A stretch of 64,000 nucleotides of DNA from the NCBI RefSeq assembly GCF_030272615.1, contig NC_081406.1, positions 145,490,091 to 145,554,090 on the forward strand, read 5' to 3'. A model generated the notes under the pieces. That model was not told the origin of the DNA, made no database searches, and saw nothing but the letters and a program-made list of their open reading frames with translations. This DNA comes from Cryptomeria japonica (Eukaryota > Streptophyta > Pinopsida > Cupressales > Cupressaceae). Of the stretch, positions 50,633 to 61,452 are shown piece after piece. The position numbers and the translations under genes are program-made. Position 1 is the first letter of the stretch. The number at the start of each line of letters is the position of its first letter.

Positions 50633-53600
50633 ATGGCATCAACTTCAAAGATTGTAGAGAGGTTAATGATTACTTATGAGCCTATGGAAGCTGTAGTTGC
50701 TGAAAAAATTGTGTCATATAATGCATTGTCACAAGTTCTGAGTGGAGTTTTGGTCAAAGGTGTTTTATCTAGTTATACTGAATGCAAGATAGAAGATCTA
50801 GGATCTCTATACTTTTATACATAGTTGAAATCACTTTATGATGAGAACAGAAAGATTGAAACAAAGTATGCTAGGGTTTTCGAAAAGGGTTTTCATAATG
50901 CCACTTACTTTATTGAAGATTTCGAGGAAGAACATATTAGAATCATTTTGAGTCGAGTTCATGGAGAGAATATGTATTTAGAAAGAACTCACACAATAAC
51001 TAGTGAAGCCATTCAGGCTGTAACTGGTTATTTCTCAACCAGTGAAGTACCTATTCTAAGACAAATTTCAAAAGATACGGTATTATCTTTAACCAATTCT
51101 ACTTCTGATAAGCGTGCTTTTTCTATTAACAATATTAAAGATCTTGCAGTGAAACTAGCAGCAATGGTGATAGGCTACCAAGTATTTTACTCTAGTAGAC
51201 TTAATAGTGTTCCATCTGTAGTAATTCATACAACTCACATAATGATTGTTGATAATGCAAATTATGATCTCTGTGAAGCTATCAGAAGGCAATTATTTCA
51301 AAATTTGCAATATATTAAAAAGGACATACATCAAAAGTTCAAATATGGTCAGCTATTAGTTGGGTTATTCTTCTATTTTCAAAACTTTCTACCAGGAATT
51401 GGAGACATTGAATGGTCAAAAGACCTACCAGTCACTGCACAACTCAAGAACAACATCAAGGATGTAAAGAATACTTTCCCTGTAGCTATGAATAAGTATT
51501 TTAATGAATTTCAGAAAAAGATGAGCATGAGAATGAGATTACTAGAAGATATGGTAAGGCACTTTACAAAAGACAGTCTTTACTGTTACCACTGACTTTT
51601 GCTTGATGCAAGCAATTGAACCTAGAGAAGAAGAGATGAAAGACATGAGTTATGAGGTGAACTATGATCTACTGGTTGGTTATGCTAATACCTTATTAGC
51701 ATCACCTAAAGATAAAAAGAAGGCAAAATTGGACATTGTGGTAGTCCAGGTTGCACCAACAAAAACCAGTACTGCTCTTGTTACTAATGTGAAAGGAAAG
51801 TAAAAGAAAACTAGCTCACCTCCAGTGATAAAGACTACAAGGGTGACTCAGAGTGTTCTAACCAAAAAGGAACCAACACCTAAAGTATATACAAAGAAGG
51901 AGAATGCACCAAAGAAGAGAAATCAAAAACTTATTCTCCAACCAAAATTTGAAGGTTCAGATATTGAAGAAGAACCTAAGAAGATAAAGGCTGCCAGTAG
52001 AGTAGCAAAAATAGTTAAGGAAGTGCCAAAGGCAACTATGCCTATTGATATAGCATCTTACAAGCTTGAAACCCATTTTTAAAGAACAATGAAGACACTA
52101 GGGAAGAATAGGTTTGACAATGTCAAAGAGCATTTTGATTCCTTCACTGAAAATGAGAAAGAGCAAGTCATTCAACAAGTAATCACTCATTTGTATCATT
52201 ACAGTAGATATCCACATGAAATGGAAAAGGATATCTAAAATTCTTTGTACGCTATTCTTTTGGATAAATGGGAGGAAGCTATTGGAAAAATAAATCATTG
52301 ATGAAGTATTTGTACAATATTTTCCTGAATTTTCTAAAGATGATATTAGTGCCTTAGTCGCTTGATACAAATATCAGTTTATGTTCAAAGCAAGAAGATT
52401 GAAGCTACTGAGTGGAAAGAGGGAAATCATTGAAACTGAGACCCATCGAATAGCCTGTGAAATCAAAAGGATGGAAGAACTTATCCATTCCTCTATGAAT
52501 GAGAATAATGTTGTAGATGATGTTAATTGACCAGAAATGGATTAAGAAGCGATTATTCAAGCTGATGAGGTCTATCCTGTCAAGAAGAAGGATGACTCCA
52601 TTATTCATGTTGTTGATGATGTTCAAGACACAGTTGATCTATCTGGAGACAACACTGCACCAGATATGGAGCCTCTTGCAATTACTGATGTACAGGTTAC
52701 CTTAGTTGAGCAACCGATAACTCAACTAAAAGTGGACAATCCACCGGAAACAACACAACTAGAGAAACCCCAATCTCCACTGGTCTTACAAGATACTCAG
52801 AAGGAGTCTACTGAAAAAGTTATCACACAGTCCTCTGAAAAGGAAACAGAGAAGAATATAGAGAAAACAATCATTAAGGTTGTATCCTCTAAACTAGCAA
52901 AGCAAAAGCAACTTGATGAGGATGATGATGATTCTTTAAGTATTTCAGGACCTATTGATATGACCAACATGAGGGCATAAAAAATGATGAAGATTGCAAG
53001 TGTCATGCAATCTAGAGCGCATAAGAAGAGACTGAAAGAGAAAAGGGTTGAAGCTGAAACAATTCAGACTGCAGTAGATATTTTATTTGGTCTTCTACTG
53101 AAAACATCTACAACACATCTACCTACACCTATTAGAAAACTTGGTTAGTTAGTTGCAGATGCATTTGATCAAATCAAGTCACTAGAAGATGGTGCTTAAC
53201 TCTATGCTGAAAAGAGTCACAAGAAGAAGTATGGAGAAAAATTGGCAAAGGATATTGATAGTGGAAAAATGGCTACGTCGCACAATAAAGATTTGTTGAG
53301 TAAAGCAAAACAGGAGGAAAGTATCTTTATTCCACCTCTAATGTTTCTTTCTTTTATTCTGACATTTCAAAAAGACAAACAGAAACAAAGCAAGAGCTGG
53401 AAAGGATATGCAAGGTATATGTCCCACTTCAGGACTCTATATTTGTCTTTAGCAAATCTGTAGATGATTTGCATAATAGGCTGGATATCTATGATAATGA
53501 GAAGGCAAAGAGACTATGGTCTCTCAAGGAACTCAAGAGTCTACTCACATCACAAGTGGACATACTACAGTGAGCCTACTCAAATGCAGAAGCTATTCTT

Positions 53601-53762
53601 GCAACTCCTGAAACATGCACACTGGACTCAATGGAAGAATTTTGTTCACAACTTCTATTTACATTCGAGTACACTGAAAACATGTTGGAGTCATGGACAA
53701 ATGCTTTGTCATAATTGAAGAAGACCTACAATGTTATTTTTATGAGAATTGCTTATGCCTGA
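50633..53762 (+). pseudogene. Element A ORF2 (conserved protein of unknown function)
   Basis: The ATG at 50633 (MASTSKIVERL) starts about 1,043 codons with several stops (first at 50822) and at least three frame changes (about 51597, 52090-52660 and 53330). Conserved blocks shared with B are YNALSQVLSGV, KIEDLGSL, HIRIILSRVHGENMYLERTH and AIQAVTGY in the N-terminal domain, then FKYGQLLVGLFFYFQNFLPG, GDIEWSKDLPVTAQL and YEVNYDLLVGYANTLLASP. After a charged linker, the C-terminal block TLDSMEEFCSQL...MLESW ends with a TGA at 53760-53762. B's ORF2 ends the same way. No nuclease, protease, RT or integrase motif is visible. Conservation across two LTR subfamilies suggests the protein mattered for propagation. 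Confidence 0.85.
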
Positions 53763-53819
53763 ACTTTGATTCAAGTTTTTCAGTTATTATTGTATATGAT
53801 AAACACTGTGATATAAATT

Positions 53820-53820
53820 T

Positions 53821-53862
<42 letters not shown>
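53820..53862. repeat. (TC)n(TA)n compound microsatellite
   Basis: A CT dinucleotide run followed directly by a TA run, in the 3' untranslated part of element A. Confidence 0.95.
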
Positions 53863-53863
<1 letters not shown>

Positions 53864-54041
53864 TGCTTTTTCAATTTGGCATTGTTGTCAAAGGGGGAGT
53901 AAAAATATGTATGTGTGTTTTTTGAAAATTTTGTATAATGCATGTATTAAAGGGGAGCATGTGTATATGTGTAAATTGATTTTGTTGTATGCACACTTAG
54001 TGGTACTACTGTAAAATTTTCTAAGTGTTGCCATCAATGCC

Positions 54042-54053
54042 AAAGGGGGAGAT
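54042..54053 (+). other. Polypurine tract of element A
   Basis: AAAGGGGGAGAT sits directly before the 3' LTR. The preceding TTGCCATCAATGCC is identical in elements B and D. A second AAAGGGGGAGT lies at about 53890. Confidence 0.9.
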
Positions 54054-55160
54054 TGTTGGCTTGATGATGATTGTAATGTATTCATCATATGTTGTCATTG
54101 ATGAAACACAAACACACACATGATTATATTGTCTACCAGTGTAACTTCAATTGTTTACACTATCAACCAGTATACTTAGTGGTTAATCTCTAACTGGTAC
54201 TTTGTGTTGACCGGTATATGCATAAGAGACAACCCGTGATTATACTAATTCAGCATCAAGATGAAGATCAAGATGGAGGTCAAGCAGAGACTCAAGGATA
54301 ACGATTCATATATTTTACTCAAACCGATATTTGATTGTTCCAACCGGTATTCAATAATTTTGTGATGAGTTACCACAAATCGTGATGAGTTTCTAGCACC
54401 GACTGCTTGGCGATAATTTTTGTGATTAGTTATGATCACTTGTCCAGATACACTGCACCTAGGAAATTGTGTTATGATTTTTTAAGGCCGTCATGAAATC
54501 ATAATGTCTATATATTGACATCACAATGAATTATTTGAAATAAGTGAAAGTGTTATGTTATGTGCGAAGGTAAAAAGAGTTAAGTTGTAAAGTATGCAAA
54601 AGAGTAGTGTTGAATATGTTTAGAAGGATCTGATCAAGCAAGTATTTTTCTACTCAGACATATCAAACCATTCCTATTGTTTTCTAACAATTACAACATA
54701 ATCAAATCCCCTAACCAGGTAAGATATAACAAGCTTCAATGTATAAATCCTCTAACAGGGTGATCCATTAGTTTGGATTTAGAAATACTCCATTGAGGTT
54801 ACTCCTAACAGGGTACTACCTTTAACAGGGTATAAGCTTATAATCAAGCTTTGAGATCTCTAACAAGATTCGCTCCTAGTAGAGCACTTTGTAGATATTA
54901 ACCGGTCAGTTATCTATTACTACAGATAGTTAAATCATGAGTTTCATCTCCCCGTGGTTTTTGCCTATTTGGGTTTTCCATGTACAAACACTTGTGTTAT
55001 GGTGGATGCTTTACTTTTTGTGGATGTTGTTAGATCATTTTGGATTGCATGCATTGTGTTTAAAAGTTTTGTCAAGTTCATCTACCAGTTAGTGTTTGAA
55101 GTAGTTCTATTTTTGGTGTCATTGATTCACCCCCCCTCTCAGTGGTTTTCAAGTCCATCA
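54054..55160 (+). repeat. 3' LTR of element A
   Basis: It starts TGTTGGCTTGATG and ends CCATCA. It pairs with 47712-48821 with scattered substitutions, many of them C/T or G/A. Confidence 0.95.
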
Positions 55161-55165
55161 TAATC

Positions 55166-56021
55166 AACACTAAAGTATAAAAGCAACATTAAACAATAAA
55201 TAAATAAATAATAACAATTAAACAATAAATCAATAAATAATATTTAAATAACAAATACCAAATAAACAATAAATAAATAATTAATAAATAAACACTAAAT
55301 CCCAAATAAATAAATAATCAAATTAAACTATAATAATCTATCAATTAAATAAATAAATAAATAAATAAATAAACAACTACATACTCATAAACCAACAAGA
55401 ACCACACCTCACTGGTTGACATGGAAAATCACGCTGAGACAACTGACAACCCAAGGTAGACATCTTAAGCCTAGAGTATATGAAGGGAACTCATGCCATC
55501 TTCGACAACTTACCATGGGGATTTAGAGACACACTCAGACCTATGAAGCTAGGGGGAGTCGATGTCTGGTACCTGCAAATCATGTATCCACAAAGCCATG
55601 ATACAACATATACAAATATATCATAGACAAGCAAGTGATAGAGAATCCCATCACCACATCATGCTCGCAATGTGTTGTGACATCGTCCCTATCATGAAGA
55701 TAATCATAGAATGCACATACACATCATTATGCCATCAAATTCATTATCCATATAATCCATCTAGCATAGCAAGTGCATATAAAGAGTATCAAATATAAAT
55801 CCATCATATATCATGATTATCAATAACAAGTATCATCATCCATGCATAAGTCATCAAATATCATATGTCCACATAAATATCTAGCATCATCATAATCTGA
55901 AATATAAACGGAGTCAACACATAGTATGATACCATCAATCATTATCATAAGGTAAACTAGGCTACGCCAATAGGGTCTATAGATGTACAAAGTGAAGGAT
56001 GAGTAAGGGTGGGGTACTACA
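55166..56021 (-). repeat. LTR J, terminal segment
   Basis: It begins with an (AATA)n-rich stretch (55190-55370) continuous in character with 47640-47700 across element A, and ends GGGGTACTACA. No gene. Confidence 0.75.
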
Positions 56022-56744
56022 TCCTTCCCCCCTTGGACTCGACTTACTCCTGGATCTCGTAAGGGTTAAGCTAACAACAAGCATGTATTAATGAAAAAAT
56101 TCCTTTAAACATAGACAAATTATAATATTTATTTTAGGACAATTACCAATAGTACACCCAATCTTCCTTATTTAAGGATTCGTCAATCCATAAATAATTT
56201 TAGTTCAAACATAACCTAGCTCAAATTAAGATAATGACAATAATTTTTTTCCTCGTTATGCTTCAAATATTCGAAATAAATGCATTACACGAGAAGTAAA
56301 TGAATCACAAGACTCTTACTAATTACAATAAGTATGCTAAATTGTTAAAATATTCTCAAGGAAACTTCATTTAACCACACTTTGAAAAAACAAAAGTATA
56401 ATTTTTGCCACTGAGTTAGCATCAGTAATCAAAAATCACAATAATTTGCACCAATTAAGCATAGCAACACTCCTTTGACATCTAGTCACACGCAAATAAG
56501 AAGATAGATATACACTTTACATAATATTTTACACATAAGCACATTCTTATATTATTCAAGAAGTCATGCCATATACCTAAATGAGGGAAAAATTCTCAAA
56601 AATAAGCCTCTTCAAGGTCAAATATAATCAAGACATCATACAATAACCAAAAATATATAACCCATTTACTTAGGAGACCAATATTTATAACCTTCAGATA
56701 TCCTAATCTCCACCATGCTTCCATTGTGCTACTCTAATACAAAC
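56022..56744 (-). other. Interior of element J next to its 3' LTR, with polypurine tract
   Basis: The plus strand TCCTTCCCCCCTTGG at 56022-56036 is a polypurine tract on the minus strand. The rest is AT-rich without an open frame; the pol region expected further right was not found. It ends CAAAC, the target site of LTR K. Confidence 0.6.
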
Positions 56745-57130
56745 TGTAGTCACATAAATCCGTCCACATAATTAAATGAATATTTAGTATTTATTTGATT
56801 ATTTAACCATCAATCAATAATTAATTAAATTAATATTTAATTAATTCATCTTAACCCTCTTCTCCTATTAATTAAATAAATTATTCAATTTATTTGATTT
56901 AATTCACTTAACCAAATTCAGACCATTAATTAAAAAAATAATTCATATTTGTTTAATTAAATCTTCTCTCACATTTAAATAAATTAATATTTATTTAAAA
57001 CCCCCAAAATCTCATCTCTCACATTTAAATAAATTAACATTTATTTAAATCACCTTTATCCTCCACCCACTTGCATTTTCCTACAAATGCATGTTGCACA
57101 ACTATTTTAAATAAATTATTTATTTAAATT

Positions 57131-57310
57131 TATCCTCACCCACTTGAAACCTTTAATGATTTCTCTTAAAGTCTTCAAACTTAATGACTTCCCTTAAAGT
57201 CTTCTTAAGACTTTAATGGTTATCCTCACCCACTTGAAACCTTTAATGATTTCTCTTAAAGTCTTCAAACTTAATGACTTCCCTTAAAGTCTTCTTAAGA
57301 CTTTAATGGT
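57131..57310. repeat. Identical 90 bp tandem duplication
   Basis: The sequences 57131-57220 and 57221-57310 are identical by eye, beginning TATCCTCACCCACTTGAAAC. A degenerate third part continues from 57311. The lack of differences suggests a recent duplication in LTR K-outer. Confidence 0.92.
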
Positions 57311-58024
57311 TTCCCTTAAAGTCTTCAAACTTAATGGCTTCCTTCTAGAGTCTTCTTAATACTTTAAAGGTTTCTTTTAAAGTCTTCAAGCATTTAATAC
57401 TTTATCTTCCTTTTTCTCATTTAAATAAATTAATATTTATTTGAAATGCAAATTACACCATTTAATTGAAATTAATGATTTTATTTTAATTGAAAATCCC
57501 AAAATTCCTCCCACTTGCATTCTCCTACAAAATCCACTTGCATGCCTAAATCCCTTCTAGATTCTTCTAACTCTTTCTAAATTAGCCCAATCCACCCCCT
57601 AAATATTGTCACATTCCTAAGCAACTTGGAGTCACTTCTCAAAGCTCTCAAAGTCTTTGAAAGATCTTTAAGTCTTCAAATGGTTAACCTCTAAAGTCTT
57701 CCAAACTATTAAAGGCTCTTACATAACCATTTATGATTAACTCACCTTTTACCTTTGGTTAGAGACTTTCCTCTAACTTAACCGTCCTTTTGACTCATGG
57801 GTCTCTTCAAAGTATTTATTTCTTTGACTAAGGTAACCATTTAACCCTTGCACATTCATTTATCCCTTGGATAAAAGGAATATCCATTAACCTAACCCTA
57901 ACCCAACCCGCTAGGGTAACCATAATGTCCCCTCAAGCATTTAATGCTCCTTATCTCTCCTCTCAAGCCTCCTCATGGTGACACTTGTCAACATGAGATT
58001 GGGTTGAAAGTCTCACATGGATTG

Positions 58025-59826
58025 TGATGCTCTGCAAAAAGGATTAGAAAATCTGTTTGATGGGAACACACACAAGAGCACAAGAAATAAATGTTAGTGT
58101 TAGCAATAAAAGATTATCCTAAACAGGCATATCAAGAGAGATATTAAGCATGAAATAGAAAGCATATAAACATAGAATAAAATAGCTAATCAAGATGCTC
58201 ATAGTTGCTCCTCCTTTGTTCCTCTCCTCTCCAAGTCCCAAATGAGTGTAGCTCTCAACTTTTAGCACTAGCCATGGATGCCATATGGAGATTCAAGATG
58301 GTTGAATATGATAAGCAAATGCTATGCAAGTGTAGATAGTGATGCTATGAAAAAGTTCTATGCTAATATCAGTATAACAACAATACTCTAATGCTTCTTT
58401 TTTTGCTTGAGGAGAAGGGTTCTATTTATAGAAGAAATGGGGAAATGAAGGGTTAAGATTGAATGGTTTAATCAAGGGCCAAGTTTGAAAGTTGGGGATC
58501 CATGTGCACAATTGGCACCAATAAAATGGTGACAAGTGTCAACATAGGATTGAGTTGAGAGAAGAGATTGGAGACATTAAAGGCCTGAGAAGACCTCATG
58601 GTTATCTAGAGGCTAAGGGTCAAGTCCAAATTAAGATTACCCACTGGATTAAGAGTTAATCCAAGGATAAACCTTTGTGCAAATGTTTAAGAAATAATCA
58701 TGGTCAAAGCATTAATGGCCTGATGAGACCTTTGGGTTGGGTAGAGGTTGAGTCAAAACAAATGTTTTAACCATGTGGGAGGGTTTGAGGTAACCATTAA
58801 TGGTTATTGGAGACTTTGGGGATTAAGTGGTTGAAGGTTGAAAGCCTTCAATGGTTATCAAAGACTTTGAGCCATTTAGTGGTTGAAGGTTGAAAGCCTT
58901 TAATGGTTATCAAAGACTTTGAGGGTTTGAGAAGTGACTTCCATTTTGCTTAGGAATGTGACAAAGTTTAGAAAAGGGGTTAGGTTATTTAGAAGTGATT
59001 AGAAAATTCTAGAAGGGGTTTAGGCATGCAAGTGGATTTTGTAGGAAAACGCAAGTGGGAGAAATTTTGGTATTTTCAATTAAAATAAAATCATTTATTT
59101 CAATTAAATGGTGTAATTTGCATTTGGATAAATATTCAAATAAATATTAATTTATTTAAATGAGAAAAATGAAGATAAAGCATTAAAATGCTTGAAGACT
59201 TTGAGGGAAAGCATTAAAGGCTTGAAGACTTTAAGGAAAACCATTAAAGTCTTAAGAAGACTATAGAAGGAAGCCATCAAGTTTGAAGACTTTAAAGCCA
59301 TCAAGTTTGAATACTTTAAGGGAAACCATTAAAGGTTTCAAGTGGGTGAGGATAAATAGGATTTTAAATAAATAATTTATTTAAAATAGTTGGGCAACTT
59401 GCTTTTGTAGGAAAATACAAGTGGGTGGAGGATAAAGGTGATTTAAATAAATTATTTATTTAAAATAATTGTGCAACTTGCTTTTGTAGGAAAATACAAG
59501 TGGGTAGAGGATAAAGGTGATTTAAATAAATGTTAATTTATTTAAATGTGAGAGGTGGGATTTTGGGGGATTTAAATAAATATTAATTTATTTAAATGTG
59601 AGAGAAGATTTAATTAAACAAATATGATTTATTTATTTAATTAATGGTTTGAATTTGGTTAAGTGAATTAAATCAAATAAATTGAATAATTTATTTAATT
59701 AATAGGAGAAGAGGGTTAAGATGAATTAATTAAATATTAATTTAATTAATTCATTAATTGATGGTTAAATAATCAAATAAATACTAAGTATTCATTTAAT
59801 TAAGTGGACAGATTTATGTGACGACA
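58025..59826 (-). mobile_element. Solo LTR 'K-inner' (1,802 bp), TSD GATTG, inverted inside K-outer
   Basis: On the plus strand it runs TGATGCTCTGC...GTGACGACA and is flanked by GATTG (58020-58024 and 59827-59831). Its reverse complement starts TGTCGTCACATAAATC and ends GCAGAGCATCA, matching K-outer end to end. Its TATA box is at 58423-58430 (TATTTATA on plus). It therefore inserted into a relative in the opposite orientation. Confidence 0.93.
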
Positions 59827-60322
59827 GATTGAATATCTTTCAATTCCAACCCTTGTTAAGATTGCTCAATCTTAACCCTTCATTTCCCCATTTCTTCTAT
59901 AAATAGAACCCTTCTCCTCAAGCAAAGAAGGAAACATTAGAGTATTGTTGTTATACTGGTATTAGCATAGAGTTTTTTCATAGCATCACTATCTACACTT
60001 GCATAGCATTTGTTTATCATATTCAACCATCTTGAATCTCCATATGACATCCATGGCTAGTGCTAAAAGCTGAGAGCTACACTCACGTGGAACTTGGAGA
60101 GGAGAGGAACAAGGGAGGAACAACTATGAGCATCTTGATTAGCATTTGGAGGAGTATAGTTTATCTATTCTATGTTTGTATGCTTTCTATTTCGTGCTTA
60201 ATATCTCTCTTGATATGTCTGTTTAAGATAATCTTTTGTTGCTAACACTAACATTTGTTTCTTGTGCTCTTGTGTGTGTTGTCATCAAGCAGATTTTCTA
60301 ATCCTTTTTACAGAGAGCATCA

Positions 60323-61452
60323 CAAACATTAGGTGCATCCTTCATCCAATCAAACCATCCAAAGTCATCCTTTATCCATTATTTATACACGATATATACA
60401 CAAGAGCTTTTGAAAGTAGGAAATCAACAACTGGTTTCATTTAGCTATTTCATAAATTATAGACTTCTCAATTCCATATGCACTTCTATCTACTATAAAA
60501 TCCAGAAAGTTACCAATACATTTCATCTTATTAATATATTTCATTTACTCAACTAATATCAACGTTATCTAATTGTTTGCCTAGCAACATTTTTTAGTGG
60601 CGAATATTCACCTATCGATGAATTGCATAGGTCAATCATGTTGGGAATTTGGCAAATAAAACCGTTATATGAGTGGTCGGATCACCTTGTGTTCATACAA
60701 AATCTATCCCATGGCCCTTTTTTTCACCACCTTTTTGTTGGACATTATTTTTGAAATACGGTTTATTCACCACCAGATCATACACGGCTTGAATATTTAT
60801 TAGTTGTAATTTCACTCCAAAGTTTTTGGATGAATGCAAGAAACCACCGATGGACACACATACATTCACCAATATCAACACAAGAATTTTTAAATTTCGA
60901 GGGGTCATATACACCTTGTTCGGATTGGTTTGCACTTCCAAAATTCACATGCTCTTCTCTGGACACAAGTTGCTGAGGAATTGTTTAGATGCTAAGTCGC
61001 TGACGGACCTTGTCACTGTGAAACTAACGGTAAGTGACAAAGGATATAAGATTGATGTTAGTGTTTTCTATTTTGAGTTGTTAGTGTCTCTGTGTTTGTC
61101 ATTTTGATTTCAAATGTTTCTTGTAGCTTAGCTGTTATGGCTTATTTTTTTCCATTTTAATATGCTATTCTTTACATAGAATGCATTGTTACAACAAGCT
61201 ACAAGTATTATCTATTTTATTTTTCCCTCTTTTTATCTGATACAGTATTTTGTAGCTTGTAGGAATCAGATTCCTTCTTGCAGTTTTTGTTAGTAAGAGA
61301 CGTTGAGCGACAGGACTCTTGAAAGTGACAGAGTGAGGCCATCCAAACACATAAATAATAATATAAGGTCATACTTTGGCACTCGATAAAGCAGAGCTAC
61401 AACATCAATACTTGCACTCGATGCCTCTGACTCTATCACAGAGAATGTTCCA
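60323..61452. other. Interval without a supported gene
   Basis: It contains short frames only. The plus frame near 60410-60440 reads ESRKSTTGFI, which resembles a Copia RNase H motif but is too short to call. A 93-codon plus frame (60826-61107) has no recognised family. Confidence 0.4.

Larger units (their letters stand above)
47712..55160 (+). mobile_element. Non-autonomous LTR retrotransposon 'A' (7.45 kb), TSD TAATC
   Basis: LTRs of 1,110 bp (47712-48821) and 1,107 bp (54054-55160) are flanked by TAATC at 47707-47711 and 55161-55165. Order: 5' LTR, primer site TGGTATCAGAGC, ORF1 (48884-50179), spacer, ORF2 (50633-53762), microsatellite, polypurine tract AAAGGGGGAGAT, 3' LTR. It has no pol domain anywhere. 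It has the same gene order as element B and homologous proteins, but many more inactivating changes. The 5' LTR start is mutated (TATTGTCTTG against TGTTGGCTTG). Confidence 0.95.
23646..56021 (-). mobile_element. LTR 'J' (about 4.1 kb before insertions), split by C, H and A
   Basis: The left end is TGTAATGCCCACC at 23646. The right end is GGGGTACTACA at 56021, followed by TCCTTCCCCCCTT, which is a polypurine tract read on the minus strand. J is therefore the 3' LTR of a minus-strand element whose interior lies to the right. Segments: 23646-26189, 42446-42783, 47346-47711 and 55166-56021. Removing C, H and A with one TSD copy each leaves 4,104 bp. The ends resemble those of solo LTR H (TGTAGTGCCC...GGGTCTCACA), which supports the joining. 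The flanks differ (TACAT left, TCCTT right), as expected for one LTR of a two-LTR element. Gypsy-type is likely. Confidence 0.75.
56745..60322 (+). mobile_element. Solo LTR 'K-outer' (about 1.77 kb), TSD CAAAC, split by a same-family LTR
   Basis: It starts TGTAGTCACATAAATC and ends AGAGAGCATCA, with CAAAC on both sides (56740-56744 and 60323-60327). Segments 56745-58024 and 59832-60322 total 1,771 bp. TATAAATA at 59898-59905 sets the plus direction. U3 is dominated by short palindromic TTTAAATAAATTAATATTTA words and AAGTCTTCAAAC words. Confidence 0.93.

Noticed and set aside
57890-57915. Telomere-like CCCTAACCCAACCC
   Set aside because: Only one or two imperfect units inside an LTR; there is no array.
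60410-60440. ESRKSTTGFI, resembling the Copia RNase H motif DRKSTxG
   Set aside because: It is ten residues, with no supporting flanking homology on the same frame.
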